NCBI GenBank assembly: GCA_030035585.1
Contig: CM057461.1
Location: 174,169,624-174,233,623, forward strand
Source of the DNA: Dugong dugon
Taxonomy: Eukaryota > Chordata > Mammalia > Sirenia > Dugongidae
Length of the DNA stretch: 64,000 nt
Reading direction: 5' to 3'
Shown here: positions 31,312 to 42,671 of the stretch, one piece after another
How the letters are laid out: each line of letters begins with the position of its first letter
How positions within the stretch are numbered: the stretch's first letter is position 1
Program-made: the position numbers and the translations under genes
The notes under the pieces: generated by a model
Databases searched by the model: none
What the model was told of the DNA's origin: nothing
What the model saw: only the letters and a program-made list of their open reading frames with translations

Positions 31312-31430
31312 AAAGCAGTCAGTGTCCTTAGGTCCTGAGCAGCCTCCAGCACATTCTCGATGGCAACAGTCACTGACGTAGGGTCCATAGCACCTGCCAT
31401 CACATTGTTCTGCACACACTGTCCTCGTCA
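31312..31430 (-). CDS. ERBB4: ERBB4 exon 6 (domain II cysteine-rich)
   Basis: This 119-bp exon encodes about residues 208-247, from [15 protein letters not shown] to KDTDCF. It has nine cysteines in the spacing of furin-like domain II (CAEQC, CYG, CCHREC, GGC, DC). The acceptor is TCTGCAG before TGACGAGG and the donor is GTACGT. It completes a leucine codon begun in exon 5 and ends on a codon boundary. The frame continues into the intron on the minus strand only as read-through. It lies 27.6 kb from exon 5. Confidence 0.97.
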
Positions 31431-32567
31431 CTGCAGAAAACAGAGATGAAGCCTTGATCAAAGTCAGCCGACAAGAGAAATTTCTCAGATTTTATGGAGT
31501 AGCTGAGAAAAGCAGAGTTCCAGAGTTAACAACTGACTCAACTCACAGTTGACAATTCAGTAAACATTTGTGGAGTGAAGCCTACAACTAGATTAAAATT
31601 AATATATAAAACCTTCAAAATTGATATAGTATTTTTATATTCTTTCTTGTTCCAGCAAGTATGTAGTGCTTTACAAAAATCATACAATTTATCCAAAGGA
31701 ATCAAATTTGACACAGCTGAACAAGGTATTTTGGCAAGTTGGAAAAAATGGAGTCAGCAGTGAAGTGAATTCATGCAATTCACACAGTAAGCTCCTATTG
31801 TAGATGCTCCCAAATTCGGATCTAAGACACCTAGCACTCAATGCAAACAGGGAAACAAACTTTTACATATTTTACACTATGTACAACATAATTCATATTA
31901 TATAAAAAACTGATAACTGATCAGCAGTCGCACCAACTGTTCCTAACGCTGAGATTTCTGTGAAATTTCTACCAAGGCTCCTCAAAATGAGGGAACCATG
32001 CATGGAGCTAAATATCTTCAATTAAAAAAGAAAACATTCACAGAAAACACAATAAAACATTCCATTTGTCTTTTCTTATAGCATCCTTCTATCCAAACTG
32101 ACAGCAGCATATCAAGGTATACTATAGTAAAAGCAGTGCTACAGGTTAGGCGTCAAAACTACTGTATCAAAGGACAAAACTCCGTTAAACTCACTTATTC
32201 CAAAGAAAGAATTTTAAAGTACTTAGACAAATTAATTTTACAGGATACAGGTTGCATTTCACCTCTTGGCGTCTGTGTTTAAACTTCAACCTTGCCTCTT
32301 CTCACCTCTTTGATAATTCTGCTAAGCTTTCTTCAGTGATACTATATCAAGACTCCACCCCCTTAAACATTAGTATTTCCCGAGAGTTGCTCTTGGCATT
32401 TTTTGAAGGGGCTATTGCCCTTCTCCTGTGTGAAATGACTCATCCCTGACTTCACATGATACCTACAAGTAGAAGACTTTCAGATCTGAATTCTCTATTG
32501 AACTGCAGCATGTATTTCCATTTATCTACACAAGTCCCTATTTAGATATCCTAATGTGTACAACTCT

Positions 32568-32935
32568 GTTGAACTGTGGTGGCTTGCATTTCACTATGAT
32601 GCTAGAATCTATGCCACTGGTATTTCAAATACCAGCAACGTCACCCAGAGTGAACAGGTTTCAGCAGAGCTTCCAGACTACGACAGACTAGGAGGAAAGG
32701 CTTGGAGATCTGAAAATTAGCCAATGAAAACCCAGTGGATTACAACAGAACATGTCCAGTATAGTGCTGGAAGATGAGTCCCTAGGTTGGAAGGCAGTCT
32801 AAAAGAGATCAGCCACAACAATGGACTCTGGTACATCAATGATCATGAAGATGGTGCAAGACTGGGCAACATTTTGATCTGTTGTATGTGGAGTTGCCAT
32901 GAGCCAAAGTGGACTTGATGGCGACTAACAACAAC
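32568..32935 (+). mobile_element. RTE-derived short element (5' end joined to 3' end)
   Basis: The first about 230 bp match the RTE 5' end seen at 42695-42930 (GGTGGCTTGCATTTCACTAT, ACCAGCAACGTCACCCAGAG). It then passes directly to the RTE 3' UTR (GATGGTGCAAGACTGGGCA) with an AAC-rich tail. The roughly 2.8 kb coding part is absent. Either an internal deletion or a non-autonomous family. Confidence 0.8.
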
Positions 32936-33290
32936 AACGTGTTCAAAATCGAATATACTTTTCTCATTCCCAACACCAAGTATCTTCCTCTTCTTTATTC
33001 CTTTAACTCAATTAATAGAAGCCCCAGTGTGTATTAAGAATTAATCTTACCCAAAGAGTGGTCTGGTCTTTGCCCTCAGCTACTGGGAAGTGATCTCTAC
33101 ACCCTGGCACGTCCTGCGTGACAGAAGTAGTATTCTAGTATAAAATTCTACACAATAAATAAGCTTGGCATACCCCCTTATTTTCTTCAAGTCTTTCTTC
33201 AAATTTCATCTTCTCAGTAGAGGTCACCCTTATTTAATAGTGAATCCTTCCCAAACAACTCAGTCCTCATGCACTGTCTCACTCTGCTTT

Positions 33291-33324
33291 ATGTATGTAT
33301 GTATGCATTTATTTATTTATTTAG
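33291..33324. repeat. (TATG)n/(TTTA)n short tandem repeat
   Basis: ATGTATGTATGTATG followed by CATTTATTTATTTATTTA; two adjoining tetranucleotide repeats. Confidence 0.9.
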
Positions 33325-34419
33325 ATGTTGCACAGGATCATTTTGTAGGATACGTCACAACTTACAAGACACATCTAAGAAACTTCTAAGATCCTTTATT
33401 ACATTTATTTTGTTCACTGGTGTATTCCATTATCTAGAGAACACTGTACCTGGCATTCATATATTTATTTACATTTATATGTCATAGATACGTATATCTA
33501 ATATTTTCCCAAAGAAATAGTATCTACTCATTAGTGCTTCATATTCATATACTGTGCTTATATTGATGTTCCTGTCTTTAACCAAGGGTTGTATTTATTT
33601 AGATGTCCTTATTAGTAATTCATACCATATAAAGGAAACATTTTAATAGACATTTCTGTAAAGAATAGATTCAAAATTTGTCTCTTCCAGATTCAACAAA
33701 CCTCTTTTGATATGTCAAACATTGCTAATTAAAATAGCAGACATATGTTAAATAAATAGCTACATTAAAAATAAATGGAAAGTTTACTAATTTGCTTCTA
33801 GTTGACAGGCACTGCTCAGCCAGAAAACAATAGTGTGGATATGAGTTAGCAATCATACCCTGTAAGTAACATCATATTTTAATATTAGACACATGTTGAA
33901 GCATTAATTTCTATTTTTAATTCTATGCTGATATAAAGTAATTATAGTAAATGTTTCAGTTTCCCTTTATTTAAATAGTTTAGTCATTCTTGGTAAATGA
34001 GGAGATTCATGTAGAAAATACTTATAAAGAAAAGATAATCCTGAATTTATTTTTAAATTGTTTATTAAATGTTCATTTTAAGAAATGAGGGTACACTCAT
34101 TTATTAACTATGGAAACAATATGTTACAAGTATAATCTAACACAGTACAATCCTAGATTTAATAACAATTATTATACTATGAAAGGTGTAAAATATGTAT
34201 TTTAAATTATTTAATAATACACATTGAATCAATGTCAAATTTTTCAAAACAGCAGCTTTCTCCATAATGTGCTTACATATCTTTTATTTTTTTCAGGAGA
34301 CTTTGACCTCAGATAGTCTGCTCATTTCAGGAACATGCAAAGACACAGCCCTCCAAGTCATTATCCAAATGCAAATTCTTGAAAAATATTTAATTCAGTT
34401 GTAACCAATATCACAAAAC

Positions 34420-34500
34420 AATTTGTGTATAAATTTTTGAATGAGAAACTAATTTGTGCTGTAAACTTTCACCTAAAACATAACAGCATTTAAATAAATT
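34420..34500 (+). repeat. L1 extreme 3' end fragment
   Basis: GTATAAATTTTTGAATGAGA and CTGTAAACTTTCACCTAAAA match the terminal part of the L1 3' UTR at 12960-13010. Short and diverged. Confidence 0.6.
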
Positions 34501-35671
34501 AATTAATTAACTATATGCAGAAAGAATTATTTAATTCAAGATGTTATAAGGGAATTATGCAATTTGTCTCAGAAGCAGCCTATATTCAATTAAAAAAAAT
34601 TATGTACAATACATTCAACTTTTAAAACAGCACTTCTCACTATGAAGATTTTCACATGTCTAATTCCACTTCAAAGTTCAGTAAACATGAAACATATTGT
34701 AAGTGTTTGCCTGAAGGATAACAATGTAAGTCAGCAAAAAAAAACAAAAAACAAAAAGCTTACTCTAAACAGCGAGGTGACAGAGCTAACATTTCTTCAC
34801 GTTGTTATATGAGACTCGCTTTTAGAAGTAAAACATTCCCTCTGCACATATAAAGTCTGCATGTAAAGGAAGAGCAGCGTCAAGTAAATATATTTAATGC
34901 CATTTGTTGATTAATAAGCATTATTTACTTAATATGAATTAAACACATCAAAATCTACTCATATTTTATCATGACAGAGACACAAAACAAAAAACAATTC
35001 CTGGAATCAATGAGATAACTCATTTAGCCTGCATAAGAACATTAACTTATAATTGCCTTGGTTTTATTAATTTCCATCCTTGCTTGAATATTATTTCATT
35101 AGAATGTTTTTCCTGTACTTAGTATCCTCTCTAAATTGCTTCATTGGGTGCATTAAAATATTTGGCTTGAATTTTAACTAGCTTATTCATTGGAAGTACA
35201 CCACTGACTGATTGTTTAATATAAAAGGTAAAACCTCGTAAGTTAGAATGCTTGTTATACAGGGTCAGTAATCGTGAAATTGGGAATAGGGATTCATTAA
35301 AAATATCCAAGAGAAATGAATGGCCAAAGCTTAAGGAACTAAACATTTCATAATAAAGGGATACTGCTGAGAGAATATTTACCTCTCAAAAAAAAAAAAA
35401 TAAGGTATTTGTAAGTAGCTTTATCATACCAGTATCTCACTAATTAAAACAATGGCTAAATTACATCTTTAAACGTAACAGTAGTTGATAATTATACTTC
35501 AGCTACTCCCTCCAAGCAAATTTCTTTTTTTTTTTTTTTTACTTGAAGACATTTGGCAATTTAGTAATCAAATATTTATTACTGCTTCCTACGAGTTACA
35601 AAAGAGATGAACATCTATCAATGAGGCAAAACAGAGCACTGATACCACAGTAACAAGAGAAAAAGATTCTG

Positions 35672-35861
35672 TGGTTGTGTGCTGTCAAGTCGATTCCAAC
35701 TCACAGCAGCCTATATGACAGTGTAGAACTGCACCATAGGGTTTCCTCTGCTGTAATCTTGTGGAAGCAGACTGCCAGGTCCTTTCTCCCATGAGTGGCT
35801 GGTGAGTTGAAACCGCTGACCTTTCATTTATCAACCGAGTGCTTATCTATTGCATCATCAA
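35672..35861 (-). repeat. AfroSINE-type SINE (long form)
   Basis: Reverse-complement copy from GTTGTGTGCTGTCAAGTCG; head at right is degraded. Abuts the next SINE directly. Confidence 0.8.
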
Positions 35862-36060
35862 ACCCAAACCCAAACCCACTACCATCAAGGTACTTTCAAC
35901 TCACAGGAATCTTATAGGACAGAGTAGAACTGCCACAATGCTGTAATCTTTACGGAAGCAGACTACCACATCTTTCTCCTGATGGGGGGGCTGTTGGGCT
36001 CTAGCCCTGGAACTTTTGGTTCGCAGCCAAGCATTTTAACCACTGTGCCACCAAGGCTCC
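35862..36060 (-). repeat. AfroSINE-type SINE (long form)
   Basis: Second copy in tandem, same orientation, from ACCCAAACCCAAACCCACTA to the head ending at 36060. Confidence 0.82.
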
Positions 36061-36235
36061 TTAAAAAAGATGCTACCCTTTAAAAAATACTTAAAAAGGT
36101 AAATTTAGGCGAAGTGTTTGTAAGTGTATTTGTTTTTACTCTCTGCCCCGTCCCTCCTCCCCATCTCTCTCACTGCACTATCTCCTCCATCTTCCTTCCC
36201 TCAGTGCCTTTTGATTCTCTTCAATTGCTCTGCCC

Positions 36236-36572
36236 AGTGGTTCTGACCCAACCTGTATATTAGATTATCTAATGGCACCTTCCCAACTTTAATATGGGAA
36301 TCGTGTGTAAATGAAGATATTGATTCAGTAGCTAGCAGTGGGGCCCGAGATGTTCACTCTAATAAGCCCCTAGGTAATGAATTCCACATCCTGTTGGTCC
36401 GCAGACCACGTTTTGAGTAACAAGATACACAGTGTTTAAAAGACAATAATAACGCCTGTGGACTGCCTAATTCCTATTAAATAAAGATCTCTGGCAATGT
36501 TCTAGGAGCTTTGATAGTATTAATAAGTCTGCCAGGTGATTCCAATGTGCGGTCTAGAACTGAGAACCATTA
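36236..36572 (+). mobile_element. MER5-like hAT-Charlie DNA transposon remnant
   Basis: Left edge CAGTGGTTCTGACCC and right edge TCTAGAACTGAGAACCATTA resemble the terminal inverted repeats of MER5. Inside, GATTCAGTAG and CCAGGTGATTCCAATGTG also match. Ancient, non-coding. Confidence 0.6.
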
Positions 36573-37569
36573 CTTTATCCAATCAAAAAGGAAAAAGAAT
36601 CTCTAAGTCACACCATTTGATTGATTGATCAATTATTCTTTTCTGAAAGTTAATAACCCTGACCTGTTGCTTTAATTTCCTATTTGTGTTGTTAAACCAT
36701 CTATCACTAATTGGGAAATCATACAAACAAAAATCGACGTCAAGCAGGTAGGAAGATTTGGGGGAAAAAACAAAAAAAGACCAAAATTTCTTAGCTGACT
36801 CTTAAGGCAAAAATTCCAGATGAATAAGAGACCATCAAAAAACTGCTCTCTTTTCTCACCTAAGAGCCCTCTGTGCAATTCCACTGCTGAGCACATTTTT
36901 AACCATATTTTATTTTATTTCAATTAGTATTCAATGGCCTGCACTTCTTTGCTGCCTATATTATTTCTAATTTTATTGACAGAATTTGGATAAAGTGTGT
37001 CCACAAAACGTATCATGTCCATTAAATAGATAGTACTTCAATGGGATGGTTTTGACGTTCAGCATTTTCAGTTACTCAGGTACTTGGAGGTTTGAAGAAG
37101 AAGAAAAATGCTTAGGTTAAAGTAGAGGTGATTTTGGTTGGAGGTGAGGAAGAATATATCGACTATTTGAGTGATAAAAACACTGTAATGAGCTACTGAA
37201 TGGGCTTATTTGTCAGTATTTTAAAGAAAACCTCTCCTAGATGTTTTAGACATTCACTTAATTAAAGACAGGGGCTTGATAAAATGCTCTCTAGGTTACC
37301 CTCTCACTCTATGATACAATATTTATTTCTGTGAATGGTGAAGTTGTGACTAAAAAAATGAACACTTTAGTTTGTGTAACACGCTTTTAGAAAGCTACTC
37401 TCAACAGGCTATGCATTCAGTGAAACAAATTTACACAACATCCAAAACTACGCATCTTTCACTTATAGAACAAGTTGAAACATGTAGAAAATCAGGTTAA
37501 ACAAAATTAACATCAAGGAATACGCTGCTATTCATTCTCTAAAGGACCATCATTGGACACATCTGTGTG

Positions 37570-37745
37570 ACCAGTGCCTGGTAGCCTCTAAGAATCACAT
37601 GGGAAGACTTAAAATACATATGCCTAGCCTTGTTCCTACATTCTGAATCAATGAATCTGGGGAAAGATTCATTTTCTTAGTGGGAGCATCAAGTTTTTCA
37701 AAAGTGGTCTTTGTTAAACCAACATTTTGAAACCGTTGGTCTAAG
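37570..37745. mobile_element. MER5-like hAT fragment
   Basis: Contains CCTGGTAGCCTCTAAGAATC-ACATGGG and ends GAAACCGTTGGTCT, matching diverged MER5 ends. Ancient. Confidence 0.45.
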
Positions 37746-38089
37746 ACACTCTCTTCTTCCTAACGAAGAGTTTCCCCATGAGGGGTAAACACTTACTTAG
37801 ATGGACGGACAGAGGTAGAGCTAAATCTTTAACAGGAATGACGTTTCCTATCTTACCCTGGATCACAAACTAGTTAAGCCAAAAATGTTTGGGACAGGAA
37901 AGGAATTATGCACTTGGAGACATTGAAAAAAAGCCTCTCAGAGAAGGTATTTATTTATCTATTTTTAATAAATGAACCTAGCAAAGTGGAATTATGATAA
38001 ATTATGAGGACTTTCCAAAGACAGCACAATCATACCCATTTTCCAGGGTTTCCAACTGGTTCATTCAGGTTCAAACCCTTGCTGAGAAT

Positions 38090-38190
38090 TTGCATTTCTA
38101 ACAAGTTCCCAGGAAGTTATAAATAAGAATCACCTGGGGATCTTGCTAAAATGTAGATTCTGATTCAGTATATCTGGAGTGGAAATGCAA
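38090..38190. mobile_element. MER5-like hAT fragments
   Basis: TTTCTAACAAGTTCCCAGG and AGAATCACCTGGGGATCTTG match pieces of MER-type hAT elements. Confidence 0.45.
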
Positions 38191-38306
38191 ATGAACCAGC
38201 TGAATGAACCCAAATTAATCTGTGTGAAGCCCTGCCATTTTCACAACACAGAAAAAAAAACACTCACTGATTATTTTTTATTCCTAATCCCTAATTAGTC
38301 TGGTGA

Positions 38307-38440
38307 TACTGACTAATAGTGACTCTATAGGGCAGGGTAGAATTGCCTCACAGGGCTTCCAAGGAGCACCTGCTGGATTCGAACTGCTGACCTTTTGGTT
38401 AGCAGCCGTAGCTCTTAACCACTACGTCACCAAGGTTTCC
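38307..38440 (-). repeat. AfroSINE-type SINE, shortened
   Basis: Reverse-complement copy lacking its 3' tail, flanked by the 10-bp direct repeat AGTCTGGTGA (38297-38306 and 38441-38450). Confidence 0.85.
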
Positions 38441-38619
38441 AGTCTGGTGACAGATACTCCAAATGAATTGACTAGGCCATGCCTTCAGTTATATACTCCT
38501 ACTGGTAATATAATTGTTTAATCCTAACTGCAATAACATTTCTACAGTTCACCTGAGAAATATAGCAAATATCTACACAGCACTCACTGAAATTGACTTC
38601 AGAGTCAGTTAATAAATGT

Positions 38620-39385
38620 ATGCCCATTTTGGGGGCCAACTCAGTCAATTGACATAACATAGCTCATAAAGATAATGTTCTACATTCTAGTTTGGTAAGT
38701 AGTGTTCTTAAGAGCTTGCAAGCGGCCATACAACTATTGGTTTTTATGCGTATGGAGCAAAAGAGAAAGAAGGAAACCAAAGACTCAAAGAAGAAACTTG
38801 TCTACAGGACTAAGAGTCTACACAAACCACAGCCTTACCTACCTTGAGATCAGAAGAAGTAGATGGTGCCTGGCTACCACTACCGACCATTCCGACCAAG
38901 GACACAATAGATGGTCCTGGATAGAATAGGTAAAAAAAATAGAACAAAATTCAAATTCCTAAAAGAAGGCCTGACTTACTGGACCACTAGACACTAGAGG
39001 AGCACCCGAAACTATCACCTTGGGAGACCCTGTAAACTTGGAACTCAAACCACTCCCGAGGTCACCTATCGGCCAAAAGACAGTGGGTGGTAAAATGAAT
39101 CCTATCACCCTGGAGTACTGTGTTCCTCTAAACCATCATCTAAATGAGACCTAACAGTTAACATTTTACCCTAGACTAAAGATGAGAAGGTAAGGGGGAA
39201 CAAAGAAGCTAGATTAATGGAAACAAAACAACCAGAGTGGAAATAATGAGAATGCTGACACATTGTGAAAAGTGTTACCAACGTCACTGAATACTATGTG
39301 TAAAAATTGTCAAATGAGAACCTAATTTGCTAGGTATATTATCTCTAAAACCATTACAAATATTAAAAAAAAGAGAGAGAGAAAA
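38620..39385 (+). mobile_element. L1 3' UTR, older subfamily
   Basis: Shares blocks with the recent L1 3' UTR (CTTAAGAGCTTGCAAGCGGCC, AGTAGATGGTGCCTGGCTACC) but is more diverged. Ends in an A-rich tail near 39365-39390. Confidence 0.75.
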
Positions 39386-41320
39386 GAAAAGGATGCCCAG
39401 ATTTTGGCAGCTACTAATCAGATTTGACCCTTGTCCCAGATAAATCCCTGGTGACCCATGGGCTATGACATGATAATGTTGTTAGTTGTGTCAAATAAGA
39501 AAGGCATCTTGTCTAATCTAATCTTCATCACCAGCTGCTTTACTCATTTATGTAATGAAATTTTACTCAACCTATTATATAAAGCCATGCTCAACGATTC
39601 ACTGAAGGACCTTAAAGCTGATTTGAAACTACACTGCTGGACACCAGGGAAATTCTGCCTTATTAATAGACTATTAACATCACCAAAGTTTGTGAGTCAG
39701 GACTCAAAATACACACATACTCACTCACAAAGCCAAATATTATCCTACTACATTAGCTATAAAAGTACATCTGAGATTGAGCATAAGCTATTTTGCATGT
39801 TCCTCACAGAACTACAGACACAAGTTTCAAGACAATAAAGAGTATGAATCTACACAGGAAACTAAACAGAATGTTTTAAATATGTATTTTTATATTGGGC
39901 TTGAAGCTGCACCCGGACAGTTCACCAATAAATGATATGCTGGAGATAAAGTAGTAAAAGAAAATTAGAATCAACATATTACGGGCAGCACACAAACCTA
40001 GACATGTGGAGAAGTTGACATTCAACTTTTCAAAACTACCTTGCATCTAGTGGTCATACATCTCTATACCCATCTTTGACGAAAAAAGCAAAAAAACCCC
40101 AAAACACCTCTCTTGCTTACTCTAGTTCCTTATTCAAAACATTTGTGGTGGAGAATAATCTAGCTCTCTCATTCACTCTATACCTGGATGAGTTTCCTTC
40201 TCAGATTGGCAAAAAGCGCCAATTTTGTGATTAAAATAATCAGAATATTAAAATGATAAAGAAAAGGCATCAAATCAGGTAAGTGATTAATAAGTATTTC
40301 TTGAACGAACGAATACCATCGTGTCTAAACTGCTCGTTTTATTGATGATGAAACTGAAACCTAAATAAACTGATTTGCCTACAACCAAATCCAAAATAAT
40401 AGGCATACATCTCTGAGAGAGAGCACTAGCCCTTCAGGGGATTTCAGAGTTTCCACATTCTTAGCACAACAGCAGAGCCCATGCCTAACAGTCAACCTGG
40501 GGAATTAAAATACCCTTGTCAGCAATGATACAGAAATACAAAGAGAAACATTGCATTTAACAGCATTAAAAAACTAAAAGGTAGCTATCCTCAGGTAAAC
40601 AATGTGCTCTTTTCTGATGTCCTCCCCTCAAAAAAAAAAAAAAAAGTTGTTTTTCTTTTTTTCCCCATCCAAATCCACACTCATACACTTGTTTCTACGT
40701 CAGATAAAGGGATGTTCTCTTTCCTCTTCTAGGCTATTCCTGAGCTCTAGGACCCCATGAAAAATCCAAATTTTTGTATCATAAATATATAATCAACCTC
40801 TCTCTTTACTGGCCTTTTCTTCACAGCCCATAAAATTCTCAAGACTCTCATCTTAAAAACAAATTTTTAAAAAATCTCCACTTTATCTCATGCTCTGCAT
40901 TCCTCTCAGAGTCAAGCATTTTGCAAGAGTTGTGTGCAAAACATCTGTTCTGAAATATTTCATGTATCTATTTCCAGCCCTTCTCCCCAATATCTCTGAA
41001 CAGCTCACCTCAATTTCCAATCAATAACTGATTAATCATTGGGCGGTTCCACTTGGATGAATTAGCAATACCCAAGACTCATAAAGCCCAAAACTAAACT
41101 CAATCACCAGTTACAACATTATTTTCCTCTTATATTCTTTGTCTCAGTTTCTATTTCCACCATTGATTTACTGGCTCCAACTTCAAACTTAGAATTTGAC
41201 CTTTACTTAGCAGCCAATCACAAACCACTTATGGGACACAGGCTTAGAGAAGAATAAAGATGCGGGGATTTTTCAGAGGAAGCCAAGTGCTCGTTATATC
41301 ACTGATTCCAAATGAAACAA

Positions 41321-41512
41321 AATCAAACCCACTACCATTGAGTATGACTCATAGCAATCATACAGACAGAGCAGAACCACCCCATAGGATTTCCAAGGCG
41401 GTAAATCTTTACAGAGACTGCCACATCATTCTCCCACAGAGTGGCTGGTGGGTTTGAACCACTGAACTTTCTGTTAGCAGCCAAGTGCTGAACTACTGCT
41501 CCACCAGGGCTC
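41321..41512 (-). repeat. AfroSINE-type SINE (long form)
   Basis: Reverse-complement copy from ATCAAACCCACTACC to the head CCAGGGCTC; it touches the LTR on its right. Confidence 0.82.
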
Positions 41513-41525
41513 TTTTTATATTACT

Positions 41526-42645
41526 GATATAAAAATGGCATAGCAGGAGCGTCTGACTGCCTCTAACTTCACAAGGCGGAAGGAGAATCAAGAGCAACAG
41601 TCCAAGGCCGATTCCTACGAAGCAGAGGTCAGACATACCTCCTAGCTCCAAACTTTTTGAAGATTCTGACACCAGCCATCCCTCCAACAGCACCCTCTAC
41701 TTCTCTGCTTGGTTTGATAATTCACTGCAATGGCCACACGAACTCACAGACAATACTCACAATTATGAGGTTTATTAAGGAAGTAACAGGTTACAATTCA
41801 GGATCAGGAATGACTCAGGGTACAATTCTTGTTGAGGACAGCTTCTTGACCTTGGCCACAGGCAGGCCTCTCCCTGGCCCTTGGCGTCTTAGCCTTTGGC
41901 CCCTCGACCCCTTGGCCCTCAGGCCTCTTGGACCTCTTGGGCCAGCCTGGCCTCTGCCCTGCTCAGGCAAATGTTACAAAGCTCTTTAGCTCCACTGACA
42001 AGTGCCCAGAGGCACCCCATTCTGCCAGTAAGCCTTGGCCCAAAGGTGCTCAGCCATCTTGCACTGAGGTTTGGCAAGCCTAGCTCTACCAAGGACCTGG
42101 AGGCACCCACCTCTGCCAGGAAACCTCCTGTCTGAAGGCACTCAGCTCTCTTGCTCCATGGGCCAGGAAGCCCACAGCACTGTTTCCTGCTGGTCTCCTG
42201 GTTCTACTACCTCTGTTACCACCATTTCTCTACCACTGCTTCTCACCATCCTTTGCCATCTCTGGTGTTACAGCACTCTCTCTCTCTGTCTCCTGAGTCT
42301 AGGAGGTCCTCAGAGTAGAGATTCCAGGTCCAAAGGACATGCTCCACTTCTACCTCTTCTTTCTTGGTGGTGGTGAGACCCCCTCTTTCCTCCTCTGGAA
42401 TGGCTCATTTTAAGCCCAGCAGGATGACAAAACTGATCAATCCCCTCATTAGAGTTCCATACATCTTATTTGCATGGTCCCAACCCCCACAATGGTGACA
42501 TACACATTATCTGTATTATTGATAAGCTGTCTAATCCCCTTGGTGGGCCAAATGCACCTTATTTGCATAGTCCCACCCAATCTTTTGGTGGGAGTTACAA
42601 GACCATGGCTAGAAAGGTCATATAAAAGTGATCCATCCCACCACA
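41526..42645 (-). mobile_element. Solo LTR of an ERV family (copy 1, expanded)
   Basis: On the minus strand it starts TGTGGTGGGATGGATCAC and has an AATAAA signal at 41771-41776. It matches the copy at 53993-54774. A C/T-rich expansion at about 41870-41960 (runs of CTTGGCCCTC, CCTCTTGG) is not in copy 2. No internal retroviral genes are joined. Open frames (41657-41989, 41896-42135) reflect the base bias, not genes. Confidence 0.7.
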
Positions 42646-42671
42646 ATTGATAACAACCTACTAATTTTACA

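Noticed and set aside
41657..42376. Overlapping proline- and leucine-rich frames
   Set aside because: They lie in a solo LTR with a C/T-rich bias, lack protein similarity, and occur in several frames at once.
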